A program made the translations under genes and the position numbers. Under the pieces are notes generated by a model. The model was given only the letters and a program-made list of their open reading frames with translations. It did no database searches and was not told the origin of the DNA. Shown in pieces: positions 8,797-19,551 of a stretch of DNA of 64,000 nt (its first letter is position 1; each line of letters opens with the position of its first letter). The DNA is from Pseudomonas sp. L5B5 (GTDB lineage: Bacteria; Pseudomonadota; Gammaproteobacteria; Pseudomonadales; Pseudomonadaceae): NCBI RefSeq assembly GCF_020520285.1, contig NZ_CP084742.1, forward strand, positions 2,480,001-2,544,000, given 5' to 3'.

Positions 8797-11700
8797 TCAG
8801 GCTTCCACCTGGTTCCACTGTTTGTTCAGGCGCTTGTCGGAGATCGGCACCTTGGTCCCCAGTTGCTGGGCGAACAGCGATACCCGGTACTCCTCCAGCC
8901 ACCAGCGGTACAGTTCCAGTTGCGGATCGCGCTTGCCTTCCTGGGCGTGTTTCTGCGCCCGGGCCTGGTACTGGGCCCAGAGGCCACTGAGTTCGGTGCT
9001 CCAGACCCGATCCTTCTGCACCTGGCTGCCCAGTTTGTCGAAGCGCAGCTCCACCGCCTTGAGGTAGCGCGGCAGTTCCTTGAGCCACAGGGCCGGGGTT
9101 TCCCGGACAAAGCCCGGGTACACCAGGTTCGCCAGCTGGGCCTTGATGTCGTTGAGGGCTACCGCCTGGGCCAGGTCGATCTTGCCCTTGAAACGTTTCT
9201 GCAGGCCGTGCCAGAGCTTGAGGATTTCCAGGGTCAGGCGCGCCAGGCGCTCGGCGTGCTCGGTCCAGGCACCGCGCTTGCGCTCAGCCAGGGAGGCCAG
9301 GCCGGCGCCGTCCCTGGGCAAGGTGGCCTCGCCTTCGAGAATGCAGCTGTCGAGGCTGGCCAGCAGGATGTCTTCCACCAGCGCCTCGATGCGCCCCAGC
9401 TCACGGTACAGCAAGCCCAGCTCGGTCAGCCCCGGCAGCTTGCCGCGCAGGAACTTGGCCGGCTCGGCCAACTGCTGCAGCAGCAGGCGCTGCAAGGCAC
9501 GCCGATGCTGGAACTCGGCTTCGGCGGCCGTCGAGAAGCGCCCTTCCTTGACCGTCCCGGCTTCTTCCACCAGGGCCGGATAGACCGTCATCGACAGCCC
9601 GGCGATCTTCTGCTGGGTCTTTTCGGCCACCGCGGCAAACACCTTGGCCTCCACCGGCTGCTGGCCCTTGGCGGTCTGCGGCACCGCCAGGGCAGCCTGG
9701 CTGGCCTCGGCGAAACGCGCGGTGAGTTCGGCCAGGTCACGGCCTTCGCCGAGGAACTTGCCCTGGGCGTCGACGATTTCCAGGTTCATGCGCAAGTGGC
9801 TTTCCACCTGTTGCTCGGCTTCGCTCCAGGCTTCGTCGCTGACGCGTGCGCCGGTCATGCGCAGCAATTCGCGCCCCAGGGCCTGGGGCAAGGAGCCATC
9901 GGCGAACGTCATGCGTTGCAGGGCGGCCTTGACGAAGTCCGGCACCGGCACGAAGTTCTTGCGCAGGGCCTTGGGCAGGTTGCGCACCAAGGCGATGCAC
10001 TTGGCCTCGATCAACCCCGGCACCAGCCATTCCAGGCGCTCGGCGGGCAGCGCCGGCAGCAGTGGCGCCGGCACCCGCAGGGTCACGCCGTCCCGTGGAT
10101 GGTTGGGCTCGAAGTGATAACTCAGGGCCAGTTCCAGGTCGCCGATATGCAGGGTGTCCGGGTATTGCTTGGCCGTGACCTCGCTGGCTTCGCGGGCCAG
10201 TACATCTTCCTCGCGCATGATCAGCAGCTGCGGGTCCTTCTGGCTGTTGACCCGGTACCAGCTGTCGAAAGTCGCCGTCTGGTGGATCTCGGCCGGAAGG
10301 CGTGCGTCGTAGAAGGCGAACAGGGTTTCCTCGTCCGCCAGGATGTCCCGGCGCCGGGCCTTGGCCTCCAGGGCGTCGAGCTGCTCCAGCAGCAGAGTGT
10401 TGGCCGCCAGGCACTTGGCCCTGGACTGGATCTCGCCCCGCACCAGGGCTTCGCGGATGAACAACTCGCGAGACACCACCGGGTCCACCGGGCCGTAGTG
10501 CACCGGCCGGCGACCGACCACGATCAACCCGAACAGGGTGATCTGCTCATAGGCCACCACCTGGCCGCGCTTCTTCTCCCAATGCGGCTCGAAGTGGTTC
10601 TTCTTCACCAGGTGGCCGGCCAGGGGCTCGATCCAGTCCGGCTCGATCTTGGCCACCATGCGCGCGTAGAGCTTGGTGGTTTCCACCAGCTCGGCGGTCA
10701 TCAGCCATTGCGGGCGTTTCTTGCCCAGGCCCGAGGACGGGTGAATCCAGAAGCGCCGCTGGCGGGCGCCCAGGTAGTCGCCATCCTCGGTCTTCTGGCC
10801 GATCTGGCTCAGCAGGCCCACCAGCACTGCCTTGTGCAGTTTCTGATAGTCCGCTGGCTCCTTGTTCTGGCTCAGTTGCAAGTCACGACAGATCAGGCTC
10901 AGCTGGCGATGGGAGTCGCGCCACTCGCGCAGGCGCAAGTAATTGAGAAAGTTCTTGCGGCACCAGTTACGCAGCGGGCTGGCCGTCAGGGCCTGGCGCT
11001 GTTCCTCGAAACCACGCCACAGATTGACCAGCGCGGCGAAATCCGAGTCCGGATCCTTCCACTGGGCATGGGCCTGGTCCGCCGCTTGCTGGCGCTCGGG
11101 CGGGCGCTCGCGAGGGTCCTGGATCGACATCGCACTGGCGACGATCAGCACTTCCTGGAGACTGCCCAGGCGAGCTGCTTCCAGCAGCATGCGGCCCATG
11201 CGCGGGTCCACCGGCAAGCGCGCCAGTTGGCGGCCCAGCGGGGTCAGCTGGCTGTTGCGATCCACCGCCGAGAGTTCTTGCAGCAGGTTGAAACCATCGC
11301 TGATGGCCTTGCCATCCGGCGGTTCGATAAAAGGAAACGCGGTGATTTCCCCGAGGCGCAGATGGAGCATCTGCAGGATCACCGCCGCCAGGTTGGTGCG
11401 CAGGATCTCCGGATCGGTGAACTCCGGGCGACCGAGGAAATCCTCCTCGCTGTACAGGCGCACGCAAATCCCCGGTTCGACCCGGCCGCAACGGCCCTTG
11501 CGCTGGTTGGCGCTGGCCTGGGAAATGGCCTCGATGGGCAGGCGCTGGACCTTGGCCCGGTAGCTGTAGCGGCTGATGCGGGCGGTGCCGCTGTCGATCA
11601 CGTAACGGATGCCGGGCACCGTCAGCGAGGTCTCGGCGACGTTGGTCGCCAACACCACGCGCCGTCCCGGATGGGACTGGAAGATGCGCTGCTGTTCGGC

Positions 11701-12708
11701 CGGCGACAGGCGTGCGTACAACGGCAGGATCTCGGTGTGCTTGAGCTGGGCCTTGCGCAGCATTTCCGCGGCATCGCGGATTTCCCGCTCGCCTGGCAGG
11801 AACACCAGCACGTCGCCTGGACTGCGGCGTTCGCTGCGCTCGTAGGCAGCGATCTCATCCAGGGTGGCCAGGATCGCCTGGTCCACTGTCAGGTCGTCCT
11901 CGACCCGGTTGCCGTCTTCGTCCTGTTCCAGGGTCAAGGGGCGGTACCAGGTTTCCACCGGGAAGGTACGACCGGAAACCTCGACAATCGGCGCATCGTC
12001 GAAATGCTTGGAGAAGCGCTCCAGGTCGATGGTCGCCGAGGTGATGATCACCTTGAGGTCCGGGCGGCGTGGCAGCAGCGTCTTGAGGTAGCCCAGGAGG
12101 AAGTCGATGTTCAGGCTGCGCTCGTGGGCCTCGTCGACGATGATCGTGTCGTAGCGTTCCAGGTAGCGATCGTTCTGGGTTTCCGCCAGCAGGATGCCGT
12201 CGGTCATCAGCTTGATCAGGGTGCTGGAGTCGCTCTGGTCCTCGAAGCGCACCTGGTAGCCCACCAGGGAGCCCAGGGGCGTGGCCAGTTCTTCGGCAAC
12301 CCGGCTGGCGACGCTGCGGGCGGCAATCCGCCGGGGCTGGGTATGGCCGATCAGGCCGTGCTGGCCGCGACCGATTTCCAGGCAGATCTTCGGCAACTGG
12401 GTGGTTTTGCCCGAGCCGGTTTCGCCGGCAATGATCAACACCTGGTGCTTGAGCAGCGCGTCCTTGATCTCGTCGCGCTTGGCGGCGATCGGCAGGCTGT
12501 CGTCATAGCGGATCTGCGGCACGCTCTCGCGCCGCGCCGTGACCAGGTTGCAGGAAGCCTGCATTCGCTCCAGCCACTGGGCGAGCTTGGCCTCGTCGGG
12601 CTTCTTGCGCAGTTCAAGCAGCTGGCGGCGCAACCGGTGGCGGTCGGCGAGCATGGCTTGATCGAGGTTTTTCAGCAGTTGGTCGATAGCAGGCGATTGA
12701 TCAGTCAT
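8797..12708 (-). CDS. hrpA: ATP-dependent RNA helicase HrpA
   Basis: A 1303-residue DEAH-box helicase of the length usual for HrpA. Motif I is AGETGSGKTTQLPK, motif II VDEAHERSLN, motif III TSATID, and motif VI QRKGRCGRVEPG; the ratchet/OB part and the long DUF3418 C-terminal domain (KLWHGLQKRFKGKIDLAQAV and beyond) follow. HrpA unwinds structured RNA and in E. coli helps to rescue stalled or collided ribosomes and process mRNA. The gene is transcribed in the same direction as aceK upstream, separated by an 80-bp hairpin element. Confidence 0.97.
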   Translation of the reverse strand: MTDQSPAIDQLLKNLDQAMLADRHRLRRQLLELRKKPDEAKLAQWLERMQASCNLVTARRESVPQIRYDDSLPIAAKRDEIKDALLKHQVLIIAGETGSGKTTQLPKICLEIGRGQHGLIGHTQPRRIAARSVASRVAEELATPLGSLVGYQVRFEDQSDSSTLIKLMTDGILLAETQNDRYLERYDTIIVDEAHERSLNIDFLLGYLKTLLPRRPDLKVIITSATIDLERFSKHFDDAPIVEVSGRTFPVETWYRPLTLEQDEDGNRVEDDLTVDQAILATLDEIAAYERSERRSPGDVLVFLPGEREIRDAAEMLRKAQLKHTEILPLYARLSPAEQQRIFQSHPGRRVVLATNVAETSLTVPGIRYVIDSGTARISRYSYRAKVQRLPIEAISQASANQRKGRCGRVEPGICVRLYSEEDFLGRPEFTDPEILRTNLAAVILQMLHLRLGEITAFPFIEPPDGKAISDGFNLLQELSAVDRNSQLTPLGRQLARLPVDPRMGRMLLEAARLGSLQEVLIVASAMSIQDPRERPPERQQAADQAHAQWKDPDSDFAALVNLWRGFEEQRQALTASPLRNWCRKNFLNYLRLREWRDSHRQLSLICRDLQLSQNKEPADYQKLHKAVLVGLLSQIGQKTEDGDYLGARQRRFWIHPSSGLGKKRPQWLMTAELVETTKLYARMVAKIEPDWIEPLAGHLVKKNHFEPHWEKKRGQVVAYEQITLFGLIVVGRRPVHYGPVDPVVSRELFIREALVRGEIQSRAKCLAANTLLLEQLDALEAKARRRDILADEETLFAFYDARLPAEIHQTATFDSWYRVNSQKDPQLLIMREEDVLAREASEVTAKQYPDTLHIGDLELALSYHFEPNHPRDGVTLRVPAPLLPALPAERLEWLVPGLIEAKCIALVRNLPKALRKNFVPVPDFVKAALQRMTFADGSLPQALGRELLRMTGARVSDEAWSEAEQQVESHLRMNLEIVDAQGKFLGEGRDLAELTARFAEASQAALAVPQTAKGQQPVEAKVFAAVAEKTQQKIAGLSMTVYPALVEEAGTVKEGRFSTAAEAEFQHRRALQRLLLQQLAEPAKFLRGKLPGLTELGLLYRELGRIEALVEDILLASLDSCILEGEATLPRDGAGLASLAERKRGAWTEHAERLARLTLEILKLWHGLQKRFKGKIDLAQAVALNDIKAQLANLVYPGFVRETPALWLKELPRYLKAVELRFDKLGSQVQKDRVWSTELSGLWAQYQARAQKHAQEGKRDPQLELYRWWLEEYRVSLFAQQLGTKVPISDKRLNKQWNQVEA

Positions 12709-12714
12709 AGGAAA

Positions 12715-12794
12715 GCAGCGACGAGCTTCAAGCGAAAAGCCGCAAGATTAACGCAGCTTGACGCTTTTGGCTTGCGCTTGTGGCTCGTCGCTGC
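12715..12794. repeat. 80-bp hairpin element between hrpA and aceK
   Basis: GCAGCGACGAGC at 12715-12726 is a perfect inverted match to GCTCGTCGCTGC at 12783-12794. The interior has further pairing words (AAAAGCC, GGCTT, CAAGC, GCTTG). Similar GGCAAGC/GCTTGCC-type hairpins occur at 43989-44013 and 50394-50468, so this looks like a dispersed intergenic repeat. It probably also terminates aceK transcription. Confidence 0.65.
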
Positions 12795-12802
12795 CAGCGC
12801 GG

Positions 12803-14524
12803 CTATTCGTCCCCCCGGCCCTTGCGCCGGTAGGGGAAGACATCGATCACCTTGCCGGCGAGGATCGCCTCCTGCAGGCTCTTCCAATAGTCGGCGTTGT
12901 ACAGCTCGCCATGGAGCTGGTCGAACAGCTTGCGCTGGCCGGCATCGGCGAACAGGAAGGGCGGGAACTCCTCGGGGAACACGTCGTGGGGACCAATGGA
13001 GTACCACGGCTCCGACGCCATCTCGTCCTCCGGGGTGCGCGGCGCCGGGATGTGGCGGAAATTGACCTCCGTGAGGAAGCTGATCTCGTCATAGTCGTAG
13101 AACACCACCCGGCCGTGGCGAGTGACGCCGAAATTCTTCAGCAGCATGTCACCCGGGAAGATGTTGGCCGCCGCCAGTTGCTTGATGGCCAGGCCATATT
13201 CCTCCAGCGCCTCGCGCACCTGGGCTTCGGTGGCATGCTCCAGGTAGATATTGAGGGGCGTCATGCGCCGCTCGGTCCAGCAGTGGCGAATCAACACCGT
13301 CTCCCCCTCCACCACCACGGTGGACGGCGCCACCTCCAACAGTTCCTCGAGACAGGCGGGGTCGAACTTGGACAGAGGGAAACGGAAGTCGGCGAACTCC
13401 TGGGTATCGGCCATGCGCCCGACCCGGTCGACGCTTTTCACCAGGCGATACTTCTCGATCACCGTGGCCCGGTCGACATTCTTCGATGGCGAGAAACGGT
13501 CCTTGATGATCTTGAACACCGTGTTGAAGCCCGGCAGGGTGAACACGCTCATGACCATGCCCCGGACCCCGGGAGCCATGATGAAGCGATCGTCGGTATT
13601 GGCCAGGTGGTTGATCAGCGCCCGGTAGAACTCCGACTTGCCGTGCTTGTAGAAGCCGATGGAGGTGTACAGCTCCGCGACATGCTTGCCTGGCAGGATG
13701 CGCTTGAGAAAACCGATGAACTCCACCGGCACCGACACATCCACCATGAAGTAGGAACGGGTGAAGGAAAAGATGATCGAGACCTCGGCCTCGTCGGTGA
13801 TCAGGGCGTCGACCTGGATGCCCCGCCCTTCGCGATGCAGCAGCGGAATCACCAGCGGCCACTGCTCCTCATGGGTATAGATGCGGCCCACCAGGTAAGC
13901 GCCCTTGTTCCGGTAGAGCACCGAGGAAAACAGCTCCAGGGTCAGCTCCGGGTCCTTGCAGACCCAGTCCGGCAGGTTCTCGCGCAACTGCGCCTCAAGG
14001 CGCCGCAAATCCCCTGGCAGGTCGGCATAGTCCACACTGAAGCGGTAGTCGGCGAACACCTGCTCGAGCATCGTCGACAAATCGCCACGCGGCGTGTAGC
14101 TGCGGGTCTGCGCGGCCCGAGCCCGACGCAGGCTGGGCCGGGTGGTGTGGATGAACATGCAGCCGTCGCTGATCAGGTCATGACTGAACAGCCCGCAGAA
14201 AATCGAGTTGTACCAGGTCTCCGAGAGCTCATCGTCCAGGCGCAGGTCGATCATGCTGATGCAGGCGCTCTTGGCCAGCGGCCACTGGCTGACGTCCATC
14301 AGCACCTCGTCGCTGAAGGCCTGGTGCAGCCGGGCCACGGTTTCCCCGACCTTCTGCTCGTAGACGTTGATCCGTGCCGTCGAGGCCCTCTGCGCTTCCT
14401 GCCATTGCGCCTGTTCGAAGCGGTGCCGGGCGCCATCGGCAATCCGGCGAAAGTTATCGCGGTAGTCGTCGAAGCCGCTCAGGATGATGCGAGCGATATC
14501 GGCGGCGGGCCAGGACTGCGGCAT
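12803..14524 (-). CDS. aceK: isocitrate dehydrogenase kinase/phosphatase
   Basis: A 573-residue AceK. The protein phosphorylates isocitrate dehydrogenase to divert carbon into the glyoxylate shunt during growth on acetate or fatty acids, and also removes the phosphate. The N-terminal regulatory domain ([20 protein letters not shown]) and the C-terminal kinase domain are complete; the ATP site ([18 protein letters not shown]) and the catalytic stretch [15 protein letters not shown] are intact. ATG at 14524 is used because AGAGG precedes it and the family starts [11 protein letters not shown]; the frame upstream has no family similarity. It is not next to aceA/aceB as in E. coli, which is normal in Pseudomonas. 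Confidence 0.97.
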   Translation of the reverse strand: MPQSWPAADIARIILSGFDDYRDNFRRIADGARHRFEQAQWQEAQRASTARINVYEQKVGETVARLHQAFSDEVLMDVSQWPLAKSACISMIDLRLDDELSETWYNSIFCGLFSHDLISDGCMFIHTTRPSLRRARAAQTRSYTPRGDLSTMLEQVFADYRFSVDYADLPGDLRRLEAQLRENLPDWVCKDPELTLELFSSVLYRNKGAYLVGRIYTHEEQWPLVIPLLHREGRGIQVDALITDEAEVSIIFSFTRSYFMVDVSVPVEFIGFLKRILPGKHVAELYTSIGFYKHGKSEFYRALINHLANTDDRFIMAPGVRGMVMSVFTLPGFNTVFKIIKDRFSPSKNVDRATVIEKYRLVKSVDRVGRMADTQEFADFRFPLSKFDPACLEELLEVAPSTVVVEGETVLIRHCWTERRMTPLNIYLEHATEAQVREALEEYGLAIKQLAAANIFPGDMLLKNFGVTRHGRVVFYDYDEISFLTEVNFRHIPAPRTPEDEMASEPWYSIGPHDVFPEEFPPFLFADAGQRKLFDQLHGELYNADYWKSLQEAILAGKVIDVFPYRRKGRGDE

Positions 14525-14762
14525 AGGGAGACCTCTGCGGGAATTTGGATTGCCTGAGCTTAGCCACTGCAATGGCCCGAGGAGAAGCGTATTTTTATGA
14601 CCCATCGGTCGCCTTGCGAGGCGCCCGCACCGGGGAGCGACTCGCAAGACAGTCGATCGCAACAAACGGAGTGCAGACTTTCAGTTGCCCGTGAGCCAAT
14701 AAGGTTTGCCATGCCCACCCGTGCTGGGCAAGATTCGCGCCCCGCCACCCAAGGAACCTTCC

Positions 14763-15656
14763 GTGAGACCTGTCGATCTGCTGCGCCTGTTGTCGCTGGC
14801 CGCCATCTGGGGCGCAAGCTTCCTGTTCATGCGCATCATCGCCCCGGTGCTGGGCAGCGTGCCCACGGCCTTCTTCCGGGTGTCGATCGCCGCACTCGGC
14901 TTGCTGGTCATGCTGGCGCTGATGCGCGTGAGCTGGAACTTCCATGGCAAGCTCAAGACCGTCCTGCTGTTGGGGATCATCAACTCGGGGCTGCCCGCCA
15001 CCCTGTATTCGGTGGCGGCCCTGGTACTGCCTGCCGGCTACTCGGCGATCTTCAACGCCACCACGCCCCTGATGGGGGTATTGATCGGCGGCCTGTTCTT
15101 CCATGAACGCCTGACCCCGACCAAGCTCGCCGGGGTCTGCCTGGGACTGTTTGGGGTCGGCATCCTGAGCCGCGCAGGGCCGGTGGCCTTCGACCATGAA
15201 CTGCTGCTGGGCGCCTTGTCCTGCCTGCTGGCCACCACCTGCTATGGCTTCGCCGGTTTCCTGGCGCGGCGCTGGCTGGACCAGGCCGGGGGCCTGGACA
15301 GTCGTCTCTCGGCCCTGGGCAGCATGCTCGGCGCGACGCTGTTCCTGCTGCCTCTATTCGCCTACAGCGCTCTGAGCCAGCCACCGGCCAGTTGGGGCGG
15401 CTGGAGCGTCTGGTTGTCGTTGCTGGGCCTGGGCCTGGGCTGCACGGCCTTCGCCTACGTCCTGTACTTTCGCCTGCTGAGCTCCATCGGCCCGGTCCGC
15501 TCCATGACCGTGACCTTCATGATCCCGCCGTTCGGCGTGCTGTGGGGGGCCTTGCTGCTGGACGAACCCTTGTCGATGGGCCATCTGTACGGTGGCGTGC
15601 TGATCGCCGCCGCGCTGTGGCTGGTGCTGCGGCCAGCGGCGAAGGCGGCGGCCTGA
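14763..15656 (+). CDS. EamA/DMT-family transporter
   Basis: A 297-residue membrane protein with ten predicted helices in two EamA repeats (LLRLLSLAAIWGASFLFMRI, later YVLYFRLLSSIGPVRSMTVT). GTG at 14763 is taken as start since AAGGA lies seven bases before it and the first helix follows directly; an upstream ATG at 14706 would add a proline-rich tail. Members export amino acids, metabolites or toxins. It is divergent from aceK and convergent with the semialdehyde dehydrogenase gene; no functional link is evident. Confidence 0.8.
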   Translation: MRPVDLLRLLSLAAIWGASFLFMRIIAPVLGSVPTAFFRVSIAALGLLVMLALMRVSWNFHGKLKTVLLLGIINSGLPATLYSVAALVLPAGYSAIFNATTPLMGVLIGGLFFHERLTPTKLAGVCLGLFGVGILSRAGPVAFDHELLLGALSCLLATTCYGFAGFLARRWLDQAGGLDSRLSALGSMLGATLFLLPLFAYSALSQPPASWGGWSVWLSLLGLGLGCTAFAYVLYFRLLSSIGPVRSMTVTFMIPPFGVLWGALLLDEPLSMGHLYGGVLIAAALWLVLRPAAKAAA

Positions 15657-15675
15657 GACCGCCGGGCATCCGGTT

Positions 15676-17256
15676 TCAAAGAGCGGCGCTGCTCGGTTCT
15701 CCGTCCACCAGACGGCTGATACCCAATGGGTTGGCATCCTGCAAAGCCCTGGGCAATAGCGCATCGGGATAGTTCTGGAAACACACCGGGCGCAGGAAGC
15801 GCTCGATCGCCAGGGTTCCCACCGACGTACCCCGCGGGTCCGAGGTCGCCGGATAGGGGCCACCGTGGACCATGGCCTCACAGACCTCGACACCGGTGGG
15901 ATAGCCGTTGATCAGCAGCCGACCGACCTTCTCCTGCAGGCTGTCGCTCAGCCAACGCTGCGTTAGCAGTTCCTCCTCCTGGCCGACCAGGGTCGCGGTC
16001 AACTGTCCACGCAAGCCCTGCAGGGCCATGGCCAGCTCGGCCATATCGGCCACTTCGATGATGATGCTGGCCGGCCCGAAGACCTCTTCCTGCAACAAGC
16101 CATCGCCCTCCAGCAACAGGCTCGCATCGGCCTGGAACAACTGCGGGCAAGCCTGGTCGCCCTGCTGCGCCTGGCCCGCCAGTCGCCGTATCCGCGGGTG
16201 CTGCGACAGGGCCTGCACACCCCGGCGATAGCTGTCCAGGGTGCCGCTATTGAGCATGGTCTGCGGCAACTGCTGGTTCATCTGCGCGACCAATTGCTCA
16301 AGGAACAAGCTGAAGGACGTTGAACGCAGGCCGATGATCAATCCCGGGTTGGTACAGAACTGGCCACAGCCTTGGGTCACCGAACCCGCCAGTTCGGCGG
16401 CGATCTGCGAGCCACGCGCCTGCAAGGCCTCGGGCAGCAGGATCACCGGGTTGATGCTGGACATCTCGGCAAATACCGGGATCGGCTGTGGTCGGTTCGC
16501 CGCCATCTGGCACAAGGCATTACCGCCCTTGAGGGAACCGGTGAAGCCCACGGCCTGGATGGCCGGATGCTTGACCAGCCACTCTCCGACCCCGGCGCCA
16601 TAGACCATGTTGAACACCCCGTCGGGCATCTGGCAGCGCTGCGCCGCGCGAATGATCGCATCGGCCACCCACTCGGCCGTCGCCATGTGCCCGCTATGGG
16701 CCTTGAACACCACTGGGCAACCGGCAGCCAGGGCTGCTGCGGTATCACCGCCGGCGGTGGAGAACGCCAGGGGGAAATTGCTGGCGCCGAACACCGCCAC
16801 CGGCCCCAGACCAATACGGTACTGGCGCAGGTCCGGACGCGGCTGGGGCTGGCGCTGGGGCAAGGCACGATCGATCCGGGCGCCGAGGAAATCGCCACGA
16901 CGCAAGACCCTGGCGAACAGCCGCAACTGGCCACAGGTACGTCCGAGTTCACCTTGTATACGCGCCGTGGGCAAGGCGGTTTCCCGGCATACGGTGGCGA
17001 TGAAGTCAGCCCCCAGGCCTTCCAGTTCTTCGGCAATAGCATCGAGGAACCGGGCCCGTTGTTCGGGGCAAAGGCTGCGGTATTGGGCGCAGGCACTGGC
17101 TGCCGCTCGGGCCGCGGCATCCACCTCCGCCTCGGTGGCCTGAAAGAACGTGCCAGGCAGGGCCTGCCCAGTGCAGGCATCGAGGCTGTGCAACTGGACC
17201 TGGCCCTGGGCGCTGCGGGTGCCGCCGATGTAGTTGTGTCCGGACAGTGCCGTCAT
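15676..17256 (-). CDS. alpha-ketoglutarate semialdehyde dehydrogenase (copy 1)
   Basis: A 526-residue aldehyde dehydrogenase of the KGSADH class, which oxidises 2,5-dioxopentanoate to 2-oxoglutarate with NAD(P)+. Seen are the family marks [20 protein letters not shown], the glutamate in [10 protein letters not shown], and the nucleophilic cysteine in GQFCTNPG, about 60 residues after the glutamate. ATG at 17256 has AAGGAA at good distance. It is the last gene of the minus-strand operon MFS / enolase-type dehydratase / AraD1 protein / KGSADH, and its reaction is the final step of a Weimberg-type sugar-acid pathway. A clear paralogue is at 60430-62007. Confidence 0.92.
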   Translation of the reverse strand: MTALSGHNYIGGTRSAQGQVQLHSLDACTGQALPGTFFQATEAEVDAAARAAASACAQYRSLCPEQRARFLDAIAEELEGLGADFIATVCRETALPTARIQGELGRTCGQLRLFARVLRRGDFLGARIDRALPQRQPQPRPDLRQYRIGLGPVAVFGASNFPLAFSTAGGDTAAALAAGCPVVFKAHSGHMATAEWVADAIIRAAQRCQMPDGVFNMVYGAGVGEWLVKHPAIQAVGFTGSLKGGNALCQMAANRPQPIPVFAEMSSINPVILLPEALQARGSQIAAELAGSVTQGCGQFCTNPGLIIGLRSTSFSLFLEQLVAQMNQQLPQTMLNSGTLDSYRRGVQALSQHPRIRRLAGQAQQGDQACPQLFQADASLLLEGDGLLQEEVFGPASIIIEVADMAELAMALQGLRGQLTATLVGQEEELLTQRWLSDSLQEKVGRLLINGYPTGVEVCEAMVHGGPYPATSDPRGTSVGTLAIERFLRPVCFQNYPDALLPRALQDANPLGISRLVDGEPSSAAL

Positions 17257-17296
17257 GGGAATTCCTTGGCCAGCCATCGCGGCCGGCAGTTGAGAG

Positions 17297-18292
17297 TCAA
17301 AGGCCGCGGACCTGACCGGCAGCCAGTGGTTGCAGCCCCTCGCCGATACCATTTTCCAGCGGGGCGCCGAATGCCTCGAGGCTGATCTGGAAACGGTCGC
17401 CAGGCCGAGTCCGTATGCCATCGGCAAAGGATAAGGTCGCGGTACCGAAGAAATGCACATGGACGTCGCCAGGACGCAGGAACTGGGTGTACTTGAAGTG
17501 GTGGTATTCAAGGTTCGCCAGGCTGTGGCACATGTTGTCCTCGCCACTGAGGAACTCCCGCTCCCAAAGCACCTGGCCATCGCGCAGCACCCGGCTGGTT
17601 CCCGCCAGGTGGCCGGGCAATGCCCCAACCCGCAACTCGGGCCCATAGGCGCAATAGCGCAGCTTGGAATGGGCCAGGTACAGGTAGTTGCGCCGCTCCA
17701 TCACATGATCGGAAAACTCGTTGCCCAGGGCATAACCCAGGCGATAGGGCTGGCCATCGGCACCGATCACATACAGGCCGGTCAGCTCCGGCTCCTCGCC
17801 GGCATCCTCGGCGAAGGGCGGCACCGGAAAGTCGCCACCGGGAGGCACGACGATGCTGCCATCGCCCTTGTAGAACCATTCGGGCTGTGCGCCCACCTCT
17901 CCGGCCAGCGGCTTGCCGCCTTCCAGGCCCCACTTGAAGATGCGTAGGGTATCGGTCATCCCCGCATCGCCCTGGCCCTGCTGCTGGTGCATCTTGTCCC
18001 GGGCTGAAGCGCTGCCCAGGTGAGTCAGGCCAGTGCCGCTGATCAGGCAGTGGGCCGGGTCCGGATGATCCAGCGGCGCCAGCACGCGGCCCTGCTCCAG
18101 CAACCGGGCATAGTCGAGGCTGCTGTCGCTGCCCCGGGCCAGGGCTTCCTGCTGCAGGCCGCGTTGATTGTCGATGGCCGCCAGGGCCAGCTCGCGCGTG
18201 CTGGCGGTATTGCGCAAAACGTGGAGCCGGTCGTCTTCGACCCTGCCGACCTGGCGCTGACCGGCATCGTTTTCAAACTGAACAAGACGCAT
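17297..18292 (-). CDS. AraD1/GguC-type FAH-superfamily protein, probable 2-keto-3-deoxy-acid dehydratase
   Basis: A 331-residue protein starting MRLVQFENDAGQRQVGRVED, with LISGTGLTHLGSASARDKMH and the FAH-fold stretches YALGNEFSDHVMERRNYLY and DVHVHFFGTATLSFADG. This is the AraD1/GguC group of the fumarylacetoacetate hydrolase superfamily. FAH-type enzymes in archaeal and bacterial pentose oxidation dehydrate 2-keto-3-deoxy-pentonates to alpha-ketoglutarate semialdehyde. Position between an aldonate dehydratase and KGSADH fits that step exactly. The ribosome site AGGAGG is strong. The exact stereochemistry of the substrate (D-xylonate, L-arabinonate or another) is not readable from the sequence. 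Confidence 0.8.
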   Translation of the reverse strand: MRLVQFENDAGQRQVGRVEDDRLHVLRNTASTRELALAAIDNQRGLQQEALARGSDSSLDYARLLEQGRVLAPLDHPDPAHCLISGTGLTHLGSASARDKMHQQQGQGDAGMTDTLRIFKWGLEGGKPLAGEVGAQPEWFYKGDGSIVVPPGGDFPVPPFAEDAGEEPELTGLYVIGADGQPYRLGYALGNEFSDHVMERRNYLYLAHSKLRYCAYGPELRVGALPGHLAGTSRVLRDGQVLWEREFLSGEDNMCHSLANLEYHHFKYTQFLRPGDVHVHFFGTATLSFADGIRTRPGDRFQISLEAFGAPLENGIGEGLQPLAAGQVRGL

Positions 18293-18344
18293 GACGTCCT
18301 CCTGGAGGTGATGGCGGCAACCGCCCGCGGACGGCTGCCGAGGC

Positions 18345-19520
18345 TTATTCGATGATGTTGAATTCGCCGAGATGGTCTTCGGAGATCTCCAGGCCCAGGC
18401 CCGGCTTGTGGTCGTCGAGCTGGATGTAGCCGTCCACCGGCTGCGGTTCGCCCTTGAACACGTAATAGAACAACTCGTTGCCGACCTCGACATCGAATAC
18501 CGGGAAGAACTCGGCCATCGGCGAAGCGGTGGTGGACATGGTCAGGTGATAGTTGTGCATCTGCCCGGCATGGGGAATGACCGGTACCGACCAGGCCTCG
18601 GCCATGGCGTTGATCTTGCGTGCCGCGGTGATGCCGCCGACGCGGTTGGTGTCGTACTGGATCACGTCGACGGCGCGGCGCTCCAGCAACTCCTTGAAGC
18701 CGTAGGAAGTGAATTCGTGCTCGCCGCCGGAGATCGGCATGATGCCCATCTTCTTCAGCTCGACGTAGCCTTCCAGGTCATCGGCGATCACCGGTTCTTC
18801 CAGCCAGCGCGGCTCGAATTCGGCCAGCCTGGGCAACATGCGCCGGGCGTATTCCAGGGTCCAGCCCATATAGCACTCGAGCATGATGTCGACATCCGGT
18901 CCCGCCAGTTCCCGCAGGGCACGCACCTGCTCGATATTGCGGCGCATGCCTGCCGGCCCGTCCTTCGGGCCGTAGCCGAAGCGCATCTTCAGGGCGTTGA
19001 AACCCTGGTTGAGATAACCCTGGGCCTCTTCCAGGAACAGGTCGAGGTTGTCATTGGCGTAGAGCTTGGAGGCGTAGGTCCAGATCCGCTCCTTGGTGCG
19101 TCCGCCCAGGAGCTTGAACACCGGTTTGCTCACCGCCTTGCCCATGATGTCCCAGAGAGCGATGTCGATCGCCGAGATCGCCGCCATGCCGATGCCCTTG
19201 CGCCCCCAGGCATGGCTCTGGCGATACATCTTCTGCCAGATGTATTCGTTGTCGAAGGGGTCCTCGCCGATGACCAGCGGCGCCAGGTAGGTATCGATGA
19301 CCTGCTTGGCCACGCGCGGCGCCAGTGCACAGTTGCCGATGCCCACCAGGCCGCTGTCGGTTTCCACCTCCACCACCAGCCAGCCGTGGAAACGGAACGA
19401 GCCCATGGCGTCGCCGCGCTGGAAAAGGATGTCCGAGGCGTTGGTGCAAAAGTGTGCCTGGGGCGGTACTACCTTGCCTTTCCATTCGAAGACACGGGTA
19501 CGGATTGCTTTGATTTTCAT
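18345..19520 (-). CDS. enolase-superfamily sugar-acid dehydratase (RhmD/xylonate-dehydratase-like)
   Basis: A 391-residue member of the mandelate racemase / rhamnonate dehydratase group. Metal ligands read as E215 (MLECYMGW), E241 (WLEEPV) and E267 (SGGEHEF), with H268 next to the last and the catalytic-side histidine at H317 ([11 protein letters not shown]). Rhamnonate dehydratases usually have Asp at the first ligand; Glu here is a conservative change. The enzyme should remove water from an aldonic acid to give a 2-keto-3-deoxy acid, the first committed step of the operon. Pentonates such as D-xylonate are favoured because the next two genes complete a Weimberg-type route; a hexonate or 6-deoxy-acid remains possible. 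AAGGA precedes ATG at 19520. Confidence 0.82.
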   Translation of the reverse strand: MKIKAIRTRVFEWKGKVVPPQAHFCTNASDILFQRGDAMGSFRFHGWLVVEVETDSGLVGIGNCALAPRVAKQVIDTYLAPLVIGEDPFDNEYIWQKMYRQSHAWGRKGIGMAAISAIDIALWDIMGKAVSKPVFKLLGGRTKERIWTYASKLYANDNLDLFLEEAQGYLNQGFNALKMRFGYGPKDGPAGMRRNIEQVRALRELAGPDVDIMLECYMGWTLEYARRMLPRLAEFEPRWLEEPVIADDLEGYVELKKMGIMPISGGEHEFTSYGFKELLERRAVDVIQYDTNRVGGITAARKINAMAEAWSVPVIPHAGQMHNYHLTMSTTASPMAEFFPVFDVEVGNELFYYVFKGEPQPVDGYIQLDDHKPGLGLEISEDHLGEFNIIE

Positions 19521-19551
19521 GCAGGAGTCCTTGTCAGGGCTTGGGTGATGA

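Noticed and set aside
8653..13065. Open frame of 1470 codons on the plus strand opposite hrpA
   Set aside because: It mirrors hrpA codon by codon, shows low-complexity Gln/Gly/Leu/His composition, and has no domain; it is an effect of high GC with few stops on the opposite strand.
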